Source: CAZAPG01 sp964486935 (lineage in GTDB: Bacteria > Chloroflexota > Anaerolineae > 4572-78 > J111). Taken from it: a stretch of 64,000 bases of DNA. Location: NCBI GenBank assembly GCA_964486935.1, contig CAZAPG010000030.1, forward strand, positions 1 through 64,000, written 5' to 3'. This document shows, in pieces, positions 47,874-56,122 of the stretch (position 1 is its first letter; each line of letters starts with the position of its first letter). The notes below the pieces were generated by a model. It saw only the letters and a list, made by a program, of their open reading frames with translations. It was not told the origin of the DNA and searched no databases. The translations under genes were made by a program, and so were the position numbers.

Positions 47874-50762
47874 ATGATTACACTCACCATCGACGGCAAA
47901 GAAATTACTGTTCTGCCCGGCACATCGGTGCTCGAGGCGGCGCTGGCGAACGGCATCGACATTCCCCGCCTTTGCTATCACCCGGAACTGGTTCCATCGG
48001 GCGGCTGCCGGCTCTGTCTGGTCGAAGTTGGGGGTCGGCCTAACCCTGCGCCCAGTTGCGGGCTGTTAAGCCAAGAGGGCATGGTCATTACCACCCGGAG
48101 CGAGCAGCTTACCGAAATGCGGCGCGATATCATCGACCTGTTTGTCTCGGACCACCCGCTCAACTGCGTGGTGTGCGATAAAAATGGGGCTTGCGACCTG
48201 CAAAAGTACGCTTACCAGTTTAACGTTGCCGAAACCAGCTTTGATTTTGAGCTGTCGAAAAGCGGGTATGTTGAGGACAACCCCTTTATTGTCTGGAATC
48301 ATCAATACTGTATTTTGTGCGGCAAGTGCGTTCGCGTGTGCGATGAGGTGGTGGGGGCCAACGCCATTGACTACGCCGACCGGGGCTTTACCAGCTACAT
48401 CGCCACCCCGTTCAACATCCCCCTGGCCGATTCTGATTGCGTGTTTTGCGGAAGCTGCGTGCAGGTTTGCCCCACGGCGGCCCTGCTGCCGCGCTCTAAA
48501 ATTGGGCAGGGGCGCGAGTGGGAGCTGGAGCGAAAGCGCACCATCTGCGGCTACTGCGGCGTGGGGTGCAGCGTAGAGTTTGCCCTTAACCAGGGCCGGA
48601 TAATTTACGCCCAGGGCTTTCCCGGCGCGCCGGTGAACGGCGAATTTTTGTGCGTAAAGGGTCGCTTTGGCTGGGATTTTGCCGCCAACCCGGAACGGCT
48701 CACCCGGCCGCTCATCCGCAAGGATTTGGCTTTTGAACTTGGCCTGAGCGACGAACCCTGGCAAATGCCCGAAAAAACCGTGTTGCAGGGCAAAGGCAAG
48801 TTCGACGACTACCTGCCGGTATCCTGGGATCAAGCGGTAGAAGTGGTGGCCGACCGGCTGGCCGGCGTTATAAAAACTTACGGCGGCGATGCCGTAGCCG
48901 GGTTAACTTCGGCGCGCTGCACCAACGAAGAAAACTATCTCTTTCAAAAATTTATGCGCGCTGTGGTGGGCACCAATACCGTTGACCATTGCGCCCGGTT
49001 GTGACACAGCACCACCGTCGCCGGTCTGGCGACAAGCTTTGGCAGCGGGGCCATGACTAACTCCATCGGCGAAATTAGAGACGCGGACTGCCTGCTGATT
49101 ACCGGCTCTAACACCGCCGAGGCTCATCCGGTACTTAGTTACGAGGTGGTGCGGGCGGTAAAAAAGGGAGCCAGCCTGATTATCATTGACCCCCGGCGCA
49201 TTCCGCTGGTAAAACACGCGGCGCTCCATTTGCAGCCCAAACCGGGCGGCGATATCTACCTGTTTTTGGCAATGGCCCACGTGATTATCCGCGAAGGCTG
49301 GGCCGACCTGGAATTTATCAATGAGCGCACCGAAGATTTTGAGGCGTTCAAACAAAGCGTGGCCGAGATGACGCCCGAAATGGCGGCGCTGGCTACCGGC
49401 ATCCCGGCCGAAGATATTGAAAAAGCCGCCCGCCTCTACGCCCTGGGCCAGCGCCAATTTGGCAACTCTGTTTACGCCAACGGCAATCCAAAATCAACTC
49501 GTGGTCACTCATCAATTTTGTACGCCATGGGTATTACCCAGCGCAGCAACGGCACCGATTTAGTGCACATGCTGGCCAACCTGTCGATGCTGACGGGGCA
49601 AATTGGCAAACCGTCAACCGGCGTCAACCCGCTGCGCGGCCAGAGCAACGTGCAGGGCGCGTGCGATTTAGGCGGTTTGCCCAACGTGTTGCCCGGCTAC
49701 CAGCCGGTGGTCGATGAGTCTAAACGAAAGGCCGTGGCCGAGAAATGGGGCATGGCCGACCTGCCCGCCACCCCCGGCCTGACTGTGGTGGAAATTATGA
49801 ACGAAGCCGCCGAGGGCCGTGTGCGGGCCATGTATGTGATGGGCGAAAACCCCATGCTGTCTGACCCCAACCTGAACCATGTGGAAACGGCGCTGCGCCA
49901 GCTGGACTTTTTGGTGGTGCAGGATATCTTTTTGAACGAGACGGCCCAGTTGGCCCACGTGGTGCTGCCGGCGGCGGCCTCGCTGGAGAAGGATGGCACT
50001 TTTACCAACACCGAACGGCGCATTCAGCTATTGCAGCCAGTGCTGGCTCCACCCGCCGAAGCCCGGCCCGACTGGCAAATAATCGCCGCGTTAGGCGAAA
50101 AATTGGATGAAAAGTTAGGGCATCAACGGGCGAGTGGTTACTGGCAATATGAGTCTACCGCTAAAATTATGAACGAGATAGCCCAGGTGACGCCCATCTA
50201 CGGCGGTGTCAGCCACCAACGGCTGGCGGGCCAAGGGCTGGTCTGGCCTTGCCCCAGCCCCGACCACCCCGGCACGCCGATTTTGCATGTCGGCAAGTTT
50301 AGCCGGGGGTTGGGCAAATTCTATCCGATTGAGGTGAACCTGCCCGCCGAGCAGCCTGATGACGAGTATCCCCTCATTTTGACAACCGGGCGGGTGCTGT
50401 ATCACTACCATACCGGCACCATGACCCGCCGCAGCGAGGGGCTGGACTGGATGGAGCCGCGCGGCTACGCGGAAATTCACCCGGATGATGCGGCAGCCAT
50501 TGACTTGCGCGACGGGGGACAGGTGCAAATTATCAGCCGGCGGGGACAGGTACGCACCCAGGCGCGGGTCAGCGAAAAGGTAACGCCCGGCGTGATTTTT
50601 CTCTCTTTTCACTGGAAGGAATCGCCGGCCAATATGCTCACTCAGGATTATGCGCTGGACCCGGTGGCAAAAATTCCAGAGTACAAGGCTTGCGCGGTAC
50701 GCCTGGAAAACCCCAAGGCCAGAATAAAACCAAAGGCCGAAACCAAAAGTTCGCCTGATTGA
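47874..50762 (+). CDS. fdhA: Selenocysteine-containing NAD-linked formate dehydrogenase catalytic subunit (UGA-encoded Sec377)
   Basis: 962 aa when the in-frame TGA at 49002-49004 is read as selenocysteine; both sides are in the same frame and form one continuous FdhA. Domains: plant-type [2Fe-2S] (C34, C45, C48, C62), NuoG-type [4Fe-4S] with His94/C98/C101/C107, 2x[4Fe-4S] ferredoxin (C146-C156, C189-C199), then the bis-MGD molybdo/tungsto-enzyme core with its [4Fe-4S] (C225, C228, C232, C260). Sec lies in HCARL-U-HSTTVAGL, the exact position of catalytic Sec/Cys in formate dehydrogenases. A SECIS-like hairpin follows. Oxidises formate to CO2, or the reverse. Needs sel genes, which are not in this window. 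Confidence 0.95.
49005..49040 (+). promoter_or_regulatory. Bacterial SECIS-like element of fdhA
   Basis: Directly after the UGA, GTCGCC (49017-49022) pairs with GGCGAC (49028-49033) around a GGTCT loop (49023-49027). The apical loop begins 18 nt after the UGA. Both the GGTCT loop and the distance fit the known E. coli fdhF SECIS. Confidence 0.8.
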
Positions 50763-50797
50763 AACATTCAAGTTTAGTTGAAAAGGATGCGCATTTA

Positions 50798-52390
50798 ATG
50801 AAAAAACAGTGGGTCTGGTTAATTTTTTTGGCAGTAGCAGGTTGGTGGCTGTACCCTGCTACCGTAAGCGGCCAGCAGCAAACCGAAGAGCCAAGAGTAC
50901 GCGCTGTTCTATTCTATTCGCCTACCTGTTACCACTGCCATTATGTAATTGATGAAGTGCTGATGCCAATGCTTGAAGAATATGGCGACCGGCTCCAGAT
51001 TATGGCCGTGGATACAACCCAGCCAAGCGGCGAACAGCTTTATCAAGCCGCCGTTCAAACCTTCCAAATTCCCAACGACCGGCGCGGCGTGCCCACACTC
51101 ATCATGGGCCAGGTAGTGCTGGTTGGCAGCGGCGAAATTCCAGAGCAATTTCCAGGGATGGTAAAGCAGACGCTGGCTGCCGGAGGGATTGATTGGCCCG
51201 ACCTGCCGGGTTTGGTGCTACCCTCCGCCGAGCAGGCAGAACCGACGCCATTGCCTCCAACGGCCACCCCTGTTCCGGTGGCGGTTGCGCCTGTGGCAGC
51301 CAATTCTGAGGCTGCGCCGGTGTATCTGGCCTACTTTTTTGACCCCACCTGTATGGAGTGCGCGCGAGTTAGCGCCCAACTGGAAACGCTGCAAGCCAGG
51401 TATGATAACCTGGTTGTTCGCACCTACGACGTTCGGGAAGAATCGGCCTTGAACGAGGCCATGTGCGAGAAGTACGGCCTACCCGATGAATACCGGCTGG
51501 TAGCCCCGGTTATTTTTGTGGGGAACAACAGCCTGACCCCTGAGGAAATTACCGAAGCTCGCTTGAAAACCATCATCGAAAACCCCCAAACCGCGCAAAT
51601 TCCAGCGCCATGGGAGGGATTGGTGGTTGATGAAACCGAGGCAGAATCCAGAATTGTGGAGCGGTTTAACCAGTTTAGCGTGCTGGCTGTGGCCAGCGCC
51701 GGGTTGCTGGATGGGGTGAACCCCTGCGCCTTTACTACCATTATCTTTTTTGTCTCTTATCTGGCCCTGGTGGGGCGCAAAGGGCGCGATATTCTGCTGG
51801 TTGGCGCGGCCTTTACCGCCGCCGTATTTTTAACCTACCTGGCGATGGGGCTGGGCCTGGCCGAAGTGGTGCGGCAGATTGGGGCCTTCTCGGTAATTGG
51901 GCAGATTATTTACGGCATCACCGCCCTGGTTTGTCTGGCGCTGACCGCGCTCAGTTTGTGGGATTACGTGAAAATACGGCAGGGGCGGCTCAATGATATT
52001 GCCTTGCAGCTTCCGGCGGCGCTAAAAAAACGGATTCACCATACCATCCGCACCCGCAGCCGGATGAGTGGCTTTGTGTGGGCCGCATTTGGGGCCGGCG
52101 TGCTGGTTAGCGTGTTTGAGCTGGCCTGCACCGGGCAGGTTTACCTGCCCACCATTATCTTTGTTACCGGCGTGGCCCAAATGCGCCTGACCGCCATTGC
52201 CTATCTGGTTCTTTACAATTTTATGTTTATTGTGCCGCTGGTAGCAGTCTTTGCCGTAACCTATTGGGGAACCAGCAGCCAGCAGCTTACTAATTTATTT
52301 AGAGACAAGGCCGGTTTGATTAAACTTTTTACCGCCGTGTTGTTTGGCGTGCTGGCAGTGTGGTTAGGGTATATGGTGTGGGTTGCCTGA
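50798..52390 (+). CDS. Tandem thioredoxin-like domains fused to a CcdA/DsbD-type membrane domain
   Basis: 530 aa. An N-terminal signal/anchor (about 5-25) precedes a thioredoxin-like domain with CYHCH (about residue 50), a Pro/Ala/Thr linker, and a second thioredoxin-like domain with CMEC (about 185). The C-terminal half has about six membrane helices with the DsbD/CcdA cysteine pair GVNPCAFTTI and ELACTGQVY. It probably moves reducing equivalents across the membrane to periplasmic thiols or apocytochromes. The ORF opens at 50759, overlapping fdhA; ATG 50798 with AAAAGG upstream is preferred. Likely the fourth gene of the fdh operon. Confidence 0.85.
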   Translation: MKKQWVWLIFLAVAGWWLYPATVSGQQQTEEPRVRAVLFYSPTCYHCHYVIDEVLMPMLEEYGDRLQIMAVDTTQPSGEQLYQAAVQTFQIPNDRRGVPTLIMGQVVLVGSGEIPEQFPGMVKQTLAAGGIDWPDLPGLVLPSAEQAEPTPLPPTATPVPVAVAPVAANSEAAPVYLAYFFDPTCMECARVSAQLETLQARYDNLVVRTYDVREESALNEAMCEKYGLPDEYRLVAPVIFVGNNSLTPEEITEARLKTIIENPQTAQIPAPWEGLVVDETEAESRIVERFNQFSVLAVASAGLLDGVNPCAFTTIIFFVSYLALVGRKGRDILLVGAAFTAAVFLTYLAMGLGLAEVVRQIGAFSVIGQIIYGITALVCLALTALSLWDYVKIRQGRLNDIALQLPAALKKRIHHTIRTRSRMSGFVWAAFGAGVLVSVFELACTGQVYLPTIIFVTGVAQMRLTAIAYLVLYNFMFIVPLVAVFAVTYWGTSSQQLTNLFRDKAGLIKLFTAVLFGVLAVWLGYMVWVA

Positions 52391-52400
52391 GCAAAACCTG

Positions 52401-52464
52401 CGCTGAATGTCAAATTTAATAATGACATTTGTCACTAATCACAAAATATTTTATGCGCTATGCT
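52401..52464 (+). promoter_or_regulatory. CRP/FNR-like operators and promoter of the second uspA
   Basis: TGACATTTGTCA (52423-52434) has perfect arms. A perfect right half-site TGTCA (52408-52412) lies exactly 22 bp upstream of the proximal one's right arm. The proximal centre is 30.5 bp from TATGCT (52459-52464). Confidence 0.6.
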
Positions 52465-52483
52465 AAAAGCATAGGAATCCCTA

Positions 52484-52570
52484 TGAAAATGCGCCGCAGG
52501 GTGGGGGTGTCCCCCCATTTTCACCCGTGTCGGGTACAGGCATCCTTGCGTCTGATGTCCCGGCATCAGA
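52484..52570 (+). promoter_or_regulatory. Structured 5' leader of the second uspA
   Basis: Two hairpins: TGAAAATG (52484-52491) with CATTTTCA (52516-52523), enclosing GGGGG/CCCCC; and TCTGATG (52551-52557) with CATCAGA (52564-52570). Both lie between the predicted transcript start (about 52471) and the AAAGGAG at 52586. Confidence 0.45.
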
Positions 52571-52600
52571 GCGGCTTTCTTGAACAAAGGAGAATAGGTC

Positions 52601-53068
52601 GTGACCAAACAATATAAACACATTCTGGTTCCGCTGGACACCTCGGAATTGGCCGAACTGGCTCTGGAAGATGCCTTTAGCATTGCTCAACTCAGCAAAG
52701 CCGATATTACCCTGCTACACGTTACGCCCCCCATTGAGCATGTGATAGAAGCAGAAACTGACCATCCCATCTATATTGACCAGCAATGGGAAAGCCAAAA
52801 AATGCTGGCGTTTAGCTACTTAAAAGATATCTGCAAACGGATGAAATGCCCCGACGTTAAAGTACAGGTTGCTGTGGAAATCGGGCCGCCTGCCGAAAAT
52901 ATTATCGATTACGCCAGCCATCACCCGGTTGATTTGATTGTTATGGCTACGCATGGCCGCACCGGCTTGCAGCGCTGGGTATATGGCAGCGTGGCCGACA
53001 AGGTGTTACGCGGCGCCGACGTACCGGTGTTGCTGATACGCGCCTATCCACAACGGCAAGCAGCCTAG
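52601..53068 (+). CDS. Universal stress protein (UspA family)
   Basis: 155 aa. N-terminal ILVPLDTSELAE and ATP-binding THGRTGLQRWVYGSVADKV motif. GTG start with AAAGGAG 8 nt upstream. Its promoter shares the redox-type operators of nrfHA and fdh, so it is probably induced under the same conditions. A small membrane protein gene follows. Confidence 0.93.
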   Translation: MTKQYKHILVPLDTSELAELALEDAFSIAQLSKADITLLHVTPPIEHVIEAETDHPIYIDQQWESQKMLAFSYLKDICKRMKCPDVKVQVAVEIGPPAENIIDYASHHPVDLIVMATHGRTGLQRWVYGSVADKVLRGADVPVLLIRAYPQRQAA

Positions 53069-53125
53069 CCATAAATATCCAACCGAGAGCGCACCTAGCT
53101 AAAAAAACAAAAGGAGTAAATGTTC

Positions 53126-53389
53126 ATGCCAGAGTTAATCAAATCCGTTGCCATTGTCACTGGCCCCATTATCATATTAGTAGCCGTGTGGGGAGCCGTT
53201 TATGCGCCGGAGTTAATATTAAAAACACCCTTGCCGCTGCGAGTTGTATTTTGGGGAATCGCTTTGCTGTTGTTTATTGTTGCCGCTTCTTTAAATGTTG
53301 GCGGCCTGAGTTGGGCGCTGGCCCTGACCGGCCTGATTATGCTCATCGAGCCGGCAGTGGCCTATGCGGTTAGCTACGTTACCCGCTAA
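53126..53389 (+). CDS. Small membrane protein (three TM) of unknown function
   Basis: 87 aa, almost wholly hydrophobic with three predicted membrane segments (about residues 7-25, 37-57 and 60-84). No family recognised. ATG 53126 is chosen because AAGGAG (53111-53116) is 9 nt upstream; ATG 53120 would be only 3 nt away. Same strand as uspA, 57 bp downstream, probably cotranscribed. Confidence 0.7.
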   Translation: MPELIKSVAIVTGPIIILVAVWGAVYAPELILKTPLPLRVVFWGIALLLFIVAASLNVGGLSWALALTGLIMLIEPAVAYAVSYVTR

Positions 53390-53452
53390 ATACCAGAGAA
53401 GGTGTTTACCCAATTTTTATCTACAAATTAATAGTAACCCTATCGACGATTT

Positions 53453-53484
53453 AACGCCGGCAATCAATAGATGCCGGCGTTTGG
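53453..53484 (+). terminator. Probable terminator after the small membrane protein
   Basis: AACGCCGGCA (53453-53462) and TGCCGGCGTT (53472-53481) form a 10-bp stem. The T-run is short (TTT). Confidence 0.5.
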
Positions 53485-53506
53485 GTATGTTGAACCGGGA
53501 AATAAT

Positions 53507-53534
53507 TTGCCATATTTTTGGCCTGTGATACTAT
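53507..53534 (+). promoter_or_regulatory. Promoter of the HDAC-family gene
   Basis: TTGCCA (53507-53512), 16-bp spacer, TACTAT (53529-53534). Confidence 0.5.
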
Positions 53535-53583
53535 CACCCAATAAATAAATGCCAATTCAATTAGTTGGAAGGCGGCAACCTTA

Positions 53584-54609
53584 ATGAAAACCGGCTACGT
53601 TTACGAGGAAGTTTTCAACCGGCACAATATGGATGGCCACCCGGAAAACGCCGCGCGGCTCACAGCCATTATGAGTTACCTGGCTAAACAAGATATTTTG
53701 CCAAAGTTGACCCAGGTTCCCAGCCGGGCCGCCACCCTCAACGAGTTGCAGCGCTGCCACCATCCCCTGTACATTGAACATGTCGAAGATACCTGCCGTT
53801 TTGGCGGCGGTATGCTAGATGCCGATACCTACACTACCCCCCACTCATACAAGGCCGCCGTTCACGCCGCCGGCGGCCTGATTGAGCTAACGCGGGCTGT
53901 GGTGCGGGGAGAATTGGCAAATGGTTTTGCCCTGGTTAGACCCCCCGGCCATCACGCCGTTCCCAGCCGGGCTATGGGTTTTTGCCTGTTCGGTACGGTA
54001 GCCATTGCTGCCCGCGCCGCCCGCATGGATATGGGGCTGGCGCGTGTCGCCGTAGTAGATTTTGATGTGCATCACGGTAACGGCACGCAGGCCATCCTCA
54101 ACGAAGACCCCCATATTTTGTTTGTCTCCAGCCACCAATACCCCTTTTACCCCGGCACCGGCGCGCTTAACGAGATAGGCGTTGGCCGGGCCGAAGGCAC
54201 TATTGTTAACCTGCCTTTGCCGGTGGCCGTGGGAGATGAGGGCATTAAACAGTTGTACGGCGAAGTTGTTTTTCCGGCAATTCGCCGTTTTGCGCCGGAG
54301 CTAATTCTGGTCTCCGCCGGGTTTGACGCCCACTGGAACGACCCGCTGGCCAATATCGGCCTGACCCTGACCGGCTACGGCTGGTTGTGCCGGCAGCTTA
54401 TCGCCCTGGCCGATGAACTGTGCGCCGGCCGAATAGTATTTGTACTGGAAGGCGGCTACAACCTGAAGGTGCTGGCTTCCGGCGTAGGCAACACCTTTAG
54501 GCTGCTAATGGGCAATTCAACCATTGACGACCCGCTGGGCATCTCCCCCTGGCAAGAGCCGGATGTATCGAACCTGCTGGCCGCGCTAAAAAAGATTCAC
54601 AAACTCTGA
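53584..54609 (+). CDS. Histone-deacetylase-family amidohydrolase (AcuC/acetylpolyamine type)
   Basis: 341 aa Zn-dependent deacetylase fold. Catalytic HH pair in RPPGHHAVP, Zn ligands in VDFDVHHGNGTQ and SAGFDAHWNDPL, and the transition-state Tyr in LEGGYNLKVL. Bacterial members deacetylate acetylpolyamines, acetyl-CoA synthetase or other small molecules; the substrate is unknown. Monocistronic with its own promoter. Confidence 0.92.
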   Translation: MKTGYVYEEVFNRHNMDGHPENAARLTAIMSYLAKQDILPKLTQVPSRAATLNELQRCHHPLYIEHVEDTCRFGGGMLDADTYTTPHSYKAAVHAAGGLIELTRAVVRGELANGFALVRPPGHHAVPSRAMGFCLFGTVAIAARAARMDMGLARVAVVDFDVHHGNGTQAILNEDPHILFVSSHQYPFYPGTGALNEIGVGRAEGTIVNLPLPVAVGDEGIKQLYGEVVFPAIRRFAPELILVSAGFDAHWNDPLANIGLTLTGYGWLCRQLIALADELCAGRIVFVLEGGYNLKVLASGVGNTFRLLMGNSTIDDPLGISPWQEPDVSNLLAALKKIHKL

Positions 54610-54687
54610 TTAATTACTACTCATCCGTTTGCAGCTTGCTCCCAAAAAATTATCCCTTATTGAATCTCAAAAAATTACCGGCGCAGT

Positions 54688-54715
54688 TTGTCTAATTAAA
54701 TTCTCTGGGTATGAT
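54688..54715 (+). promoter_or_regulatory. Promoter of the NAGPA-like gene
   Basis: TTGTCT (54688-54693), 16-bp spacer, TATGAT (54710-54715). Confidence 0.5.
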
Positions 54716-54743
54716 TTTTACTTGTTACAAATTTACCAGGCCC

Positions 54744-54783
54744 CGGCGCAAAATCTGTCGGGGCTATTTTGCGCCGAGTTTTT
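54744..54783 (+). promoter_or_regulatory. Terminator-like hairpin abutting the start codon of the NAGPA-like gene
   Basis: CGGCGCAAAAT (54744-54754) and ATTTTGCGCCG (54766-54776) form a perfect 11-bp stem. AG and five T (54779-54783) follow, directly before ATG 54784. It could end HDAC-gene transcripts, attenuate the downstream gene, or occlude its ribosome site. Confidence 0.55.
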
Positions 54784-56016
54784 ATGAGCCATCACCCCAG
54801 AAACCAACAACCCATCAGCGCCGAGCTGGCGGCCATCATTGGGGCCGCTGTTTCTATTGGCCTGATGGTGATACTAAACTTTATTGTTCAACGCCTGGCA
54901 GCGCCCGCCGGGCCGGTTAGCCTGACGCCCTTGCCACAGCCGTTGCATACGCCGGTTGCGGTTCCGGTAACGCCCACAACTACGCCGCTGCCAGGGTTGA
55001 CGCCCGGCCAAACGGTTACTTTCACCCCAACCGGCACGCCCAGCCCAACCATAACGCCAACACCCACCCCCACGCCAACGCCAACCCTTAATTTGATGAC
55101 CTGTAACGCCGCCGGTTGCGGGCCGCAGGCCCAGCCCTTGCCAACTGTAGCCTATGATACTAACCTGCTGCTTAGGGCAGACACGCCCCGGCGCAGGTTT
55201 TGCGCGGAATGTCCCCCCAACCAATTTCTTTCCAACCAAGAGCTAAATAGCCTGGTGACCGCCGACCCGGCCACAATCAAGCAATTGCAGTTAGCGGCTT
55301 TGTCGCAACAACCCTACCAGATAGCCCCCGGTCTGGTTTACATTGTGTCTGATTATGTGCATCATGTGGTGGTTGATTTGGAGCAGCCGGGGTTGAAGCT
55401 GCGCAACATCATTCCCCCCATCCCCAATGAGGAGACGCAAAAAGAAATACGCATCACCCCTTCATACTGCATGCGCCCGGAATCGCTGTTGATAATGACT
55501 GCCGACTATCACGGGCTGGTCGGCTCAAACAAAACCGAGGAGGGGCGCGAGCTATTTTTTCACCTGGGGCGGGCCGCCCTGTTTGAGCGCGACGGCAAGT
55601 TTGATATAGATGTTATCCGCGAGCACGCCGATTTTGCCGCCACCTCCGTATCCTGGGGAGGCGGACCCATTTTTATGTGGGATGGCAAATATAATTTCAA
55701 CCCGGAGCAGGAGTGGTTCACCCCCGAAAACCTGGAACACTATCGCACTACGCGCTGGGCAAAATTAACCGTTACCGTTTCAGAAGAGCGCAAATATTTG
55801 TTTATCAGCGCCTCGTATGGGTTGACGCTTAAAGAGCACGCCGAAAATATTATCAAACTGGCCCAAAATTGGGGCATCAAAGCCGACCGGGCCATGCGCT
55901 TTGATGGCAGCGAGAGCGCCTATATTGCCATTAAAATGGGTAATTTTATGACGCCAATCCTGGCCCTGCCGGAGCCGTTAATTGTCAACTGCCTGGCTAT
56001 CGAGCAAGCGCCCTGA
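54784..56016 (+). CDS. Membrane-anchored phosphodiester glycosidase (NAGPA/DUF2233)-like protein
   Basis: 410 aa. An N-terminal membrane anchor (about 12-38), a Thr/Pro-repeat linker (TPTPTPTPT) and a C-terminal domain (about 170-400) resembling NAGPA/exopolysaccharide phosphodiester glycosidases: SWGGGPIFMWDGKYN, TTRWAKLTV, SYGLTLKEHAENII and the RFDGSESAYI end, which corresponds to LDGGGS in the family. The Gly-rich motif is degenerate, so function may differ. It would act outside the membrane, probably on a phosphodiester-linked glycan. Confidence 0.7.
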   Translation: MSHHPRNQQPISAELAAIIGAAVSIGLMVILNFIVQRLAAPAGPVSLTPLPQPLHTPVAVPVTPTTTPLPGLTPGQTVTFTPTGTPSPTITPTPTPTPTPTLNLMTCNAAGCGPQAQPLPTVAYDTNLLLRADTPRRRFCAECPPNQFLSNQELNSLVTADPATIKQLQLAALSQQPYQIAPGLVYIVSDYVHHVVVDLEQPGLKLRNIIPPIPNEETQKEIRITPSYCMRPESLLIMTADYHGLVGSNKTEEGRELFFHLGRAALFERDGKFDIDVIREHADFAATSVSWGGGPIFMWDGKYNFNPEQEWFTPENLEHYRTTRWAKLTVTVSEERKYLFISASYGLTLKEHAENIIKLAQNWGIKADRAMRFDGSESAYIAIKMGNFMTPILALPEPLIVNCLAIEQAP

Positions 56017-56122
56017 TAAACCTGTTATGTTTTCATTCTGCCCTAATCCTTGGATGATATGGTTTGGGTAGTTTTTTTGACTGCAACCCTGGCAGTTCTT
56101 TAACAACGGAGCGGAGGTAGTT

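Noticed and set aside
49053..50762. Separate oxidoreductase gene starting at 49053
   Set aside because: It is in the same frame as the upstream part, lacks the N-terminal half of the molybdoenzyme fold, and joins it through a Sec codon with a SECIS-like hairpin.
55040..55090. Short ACGCCAACC/CCCACG direct repeats
   Set aside because: They encode the Thr/Pro linker of the NAGPA-like protein; coding low complexity is enough to explain them.
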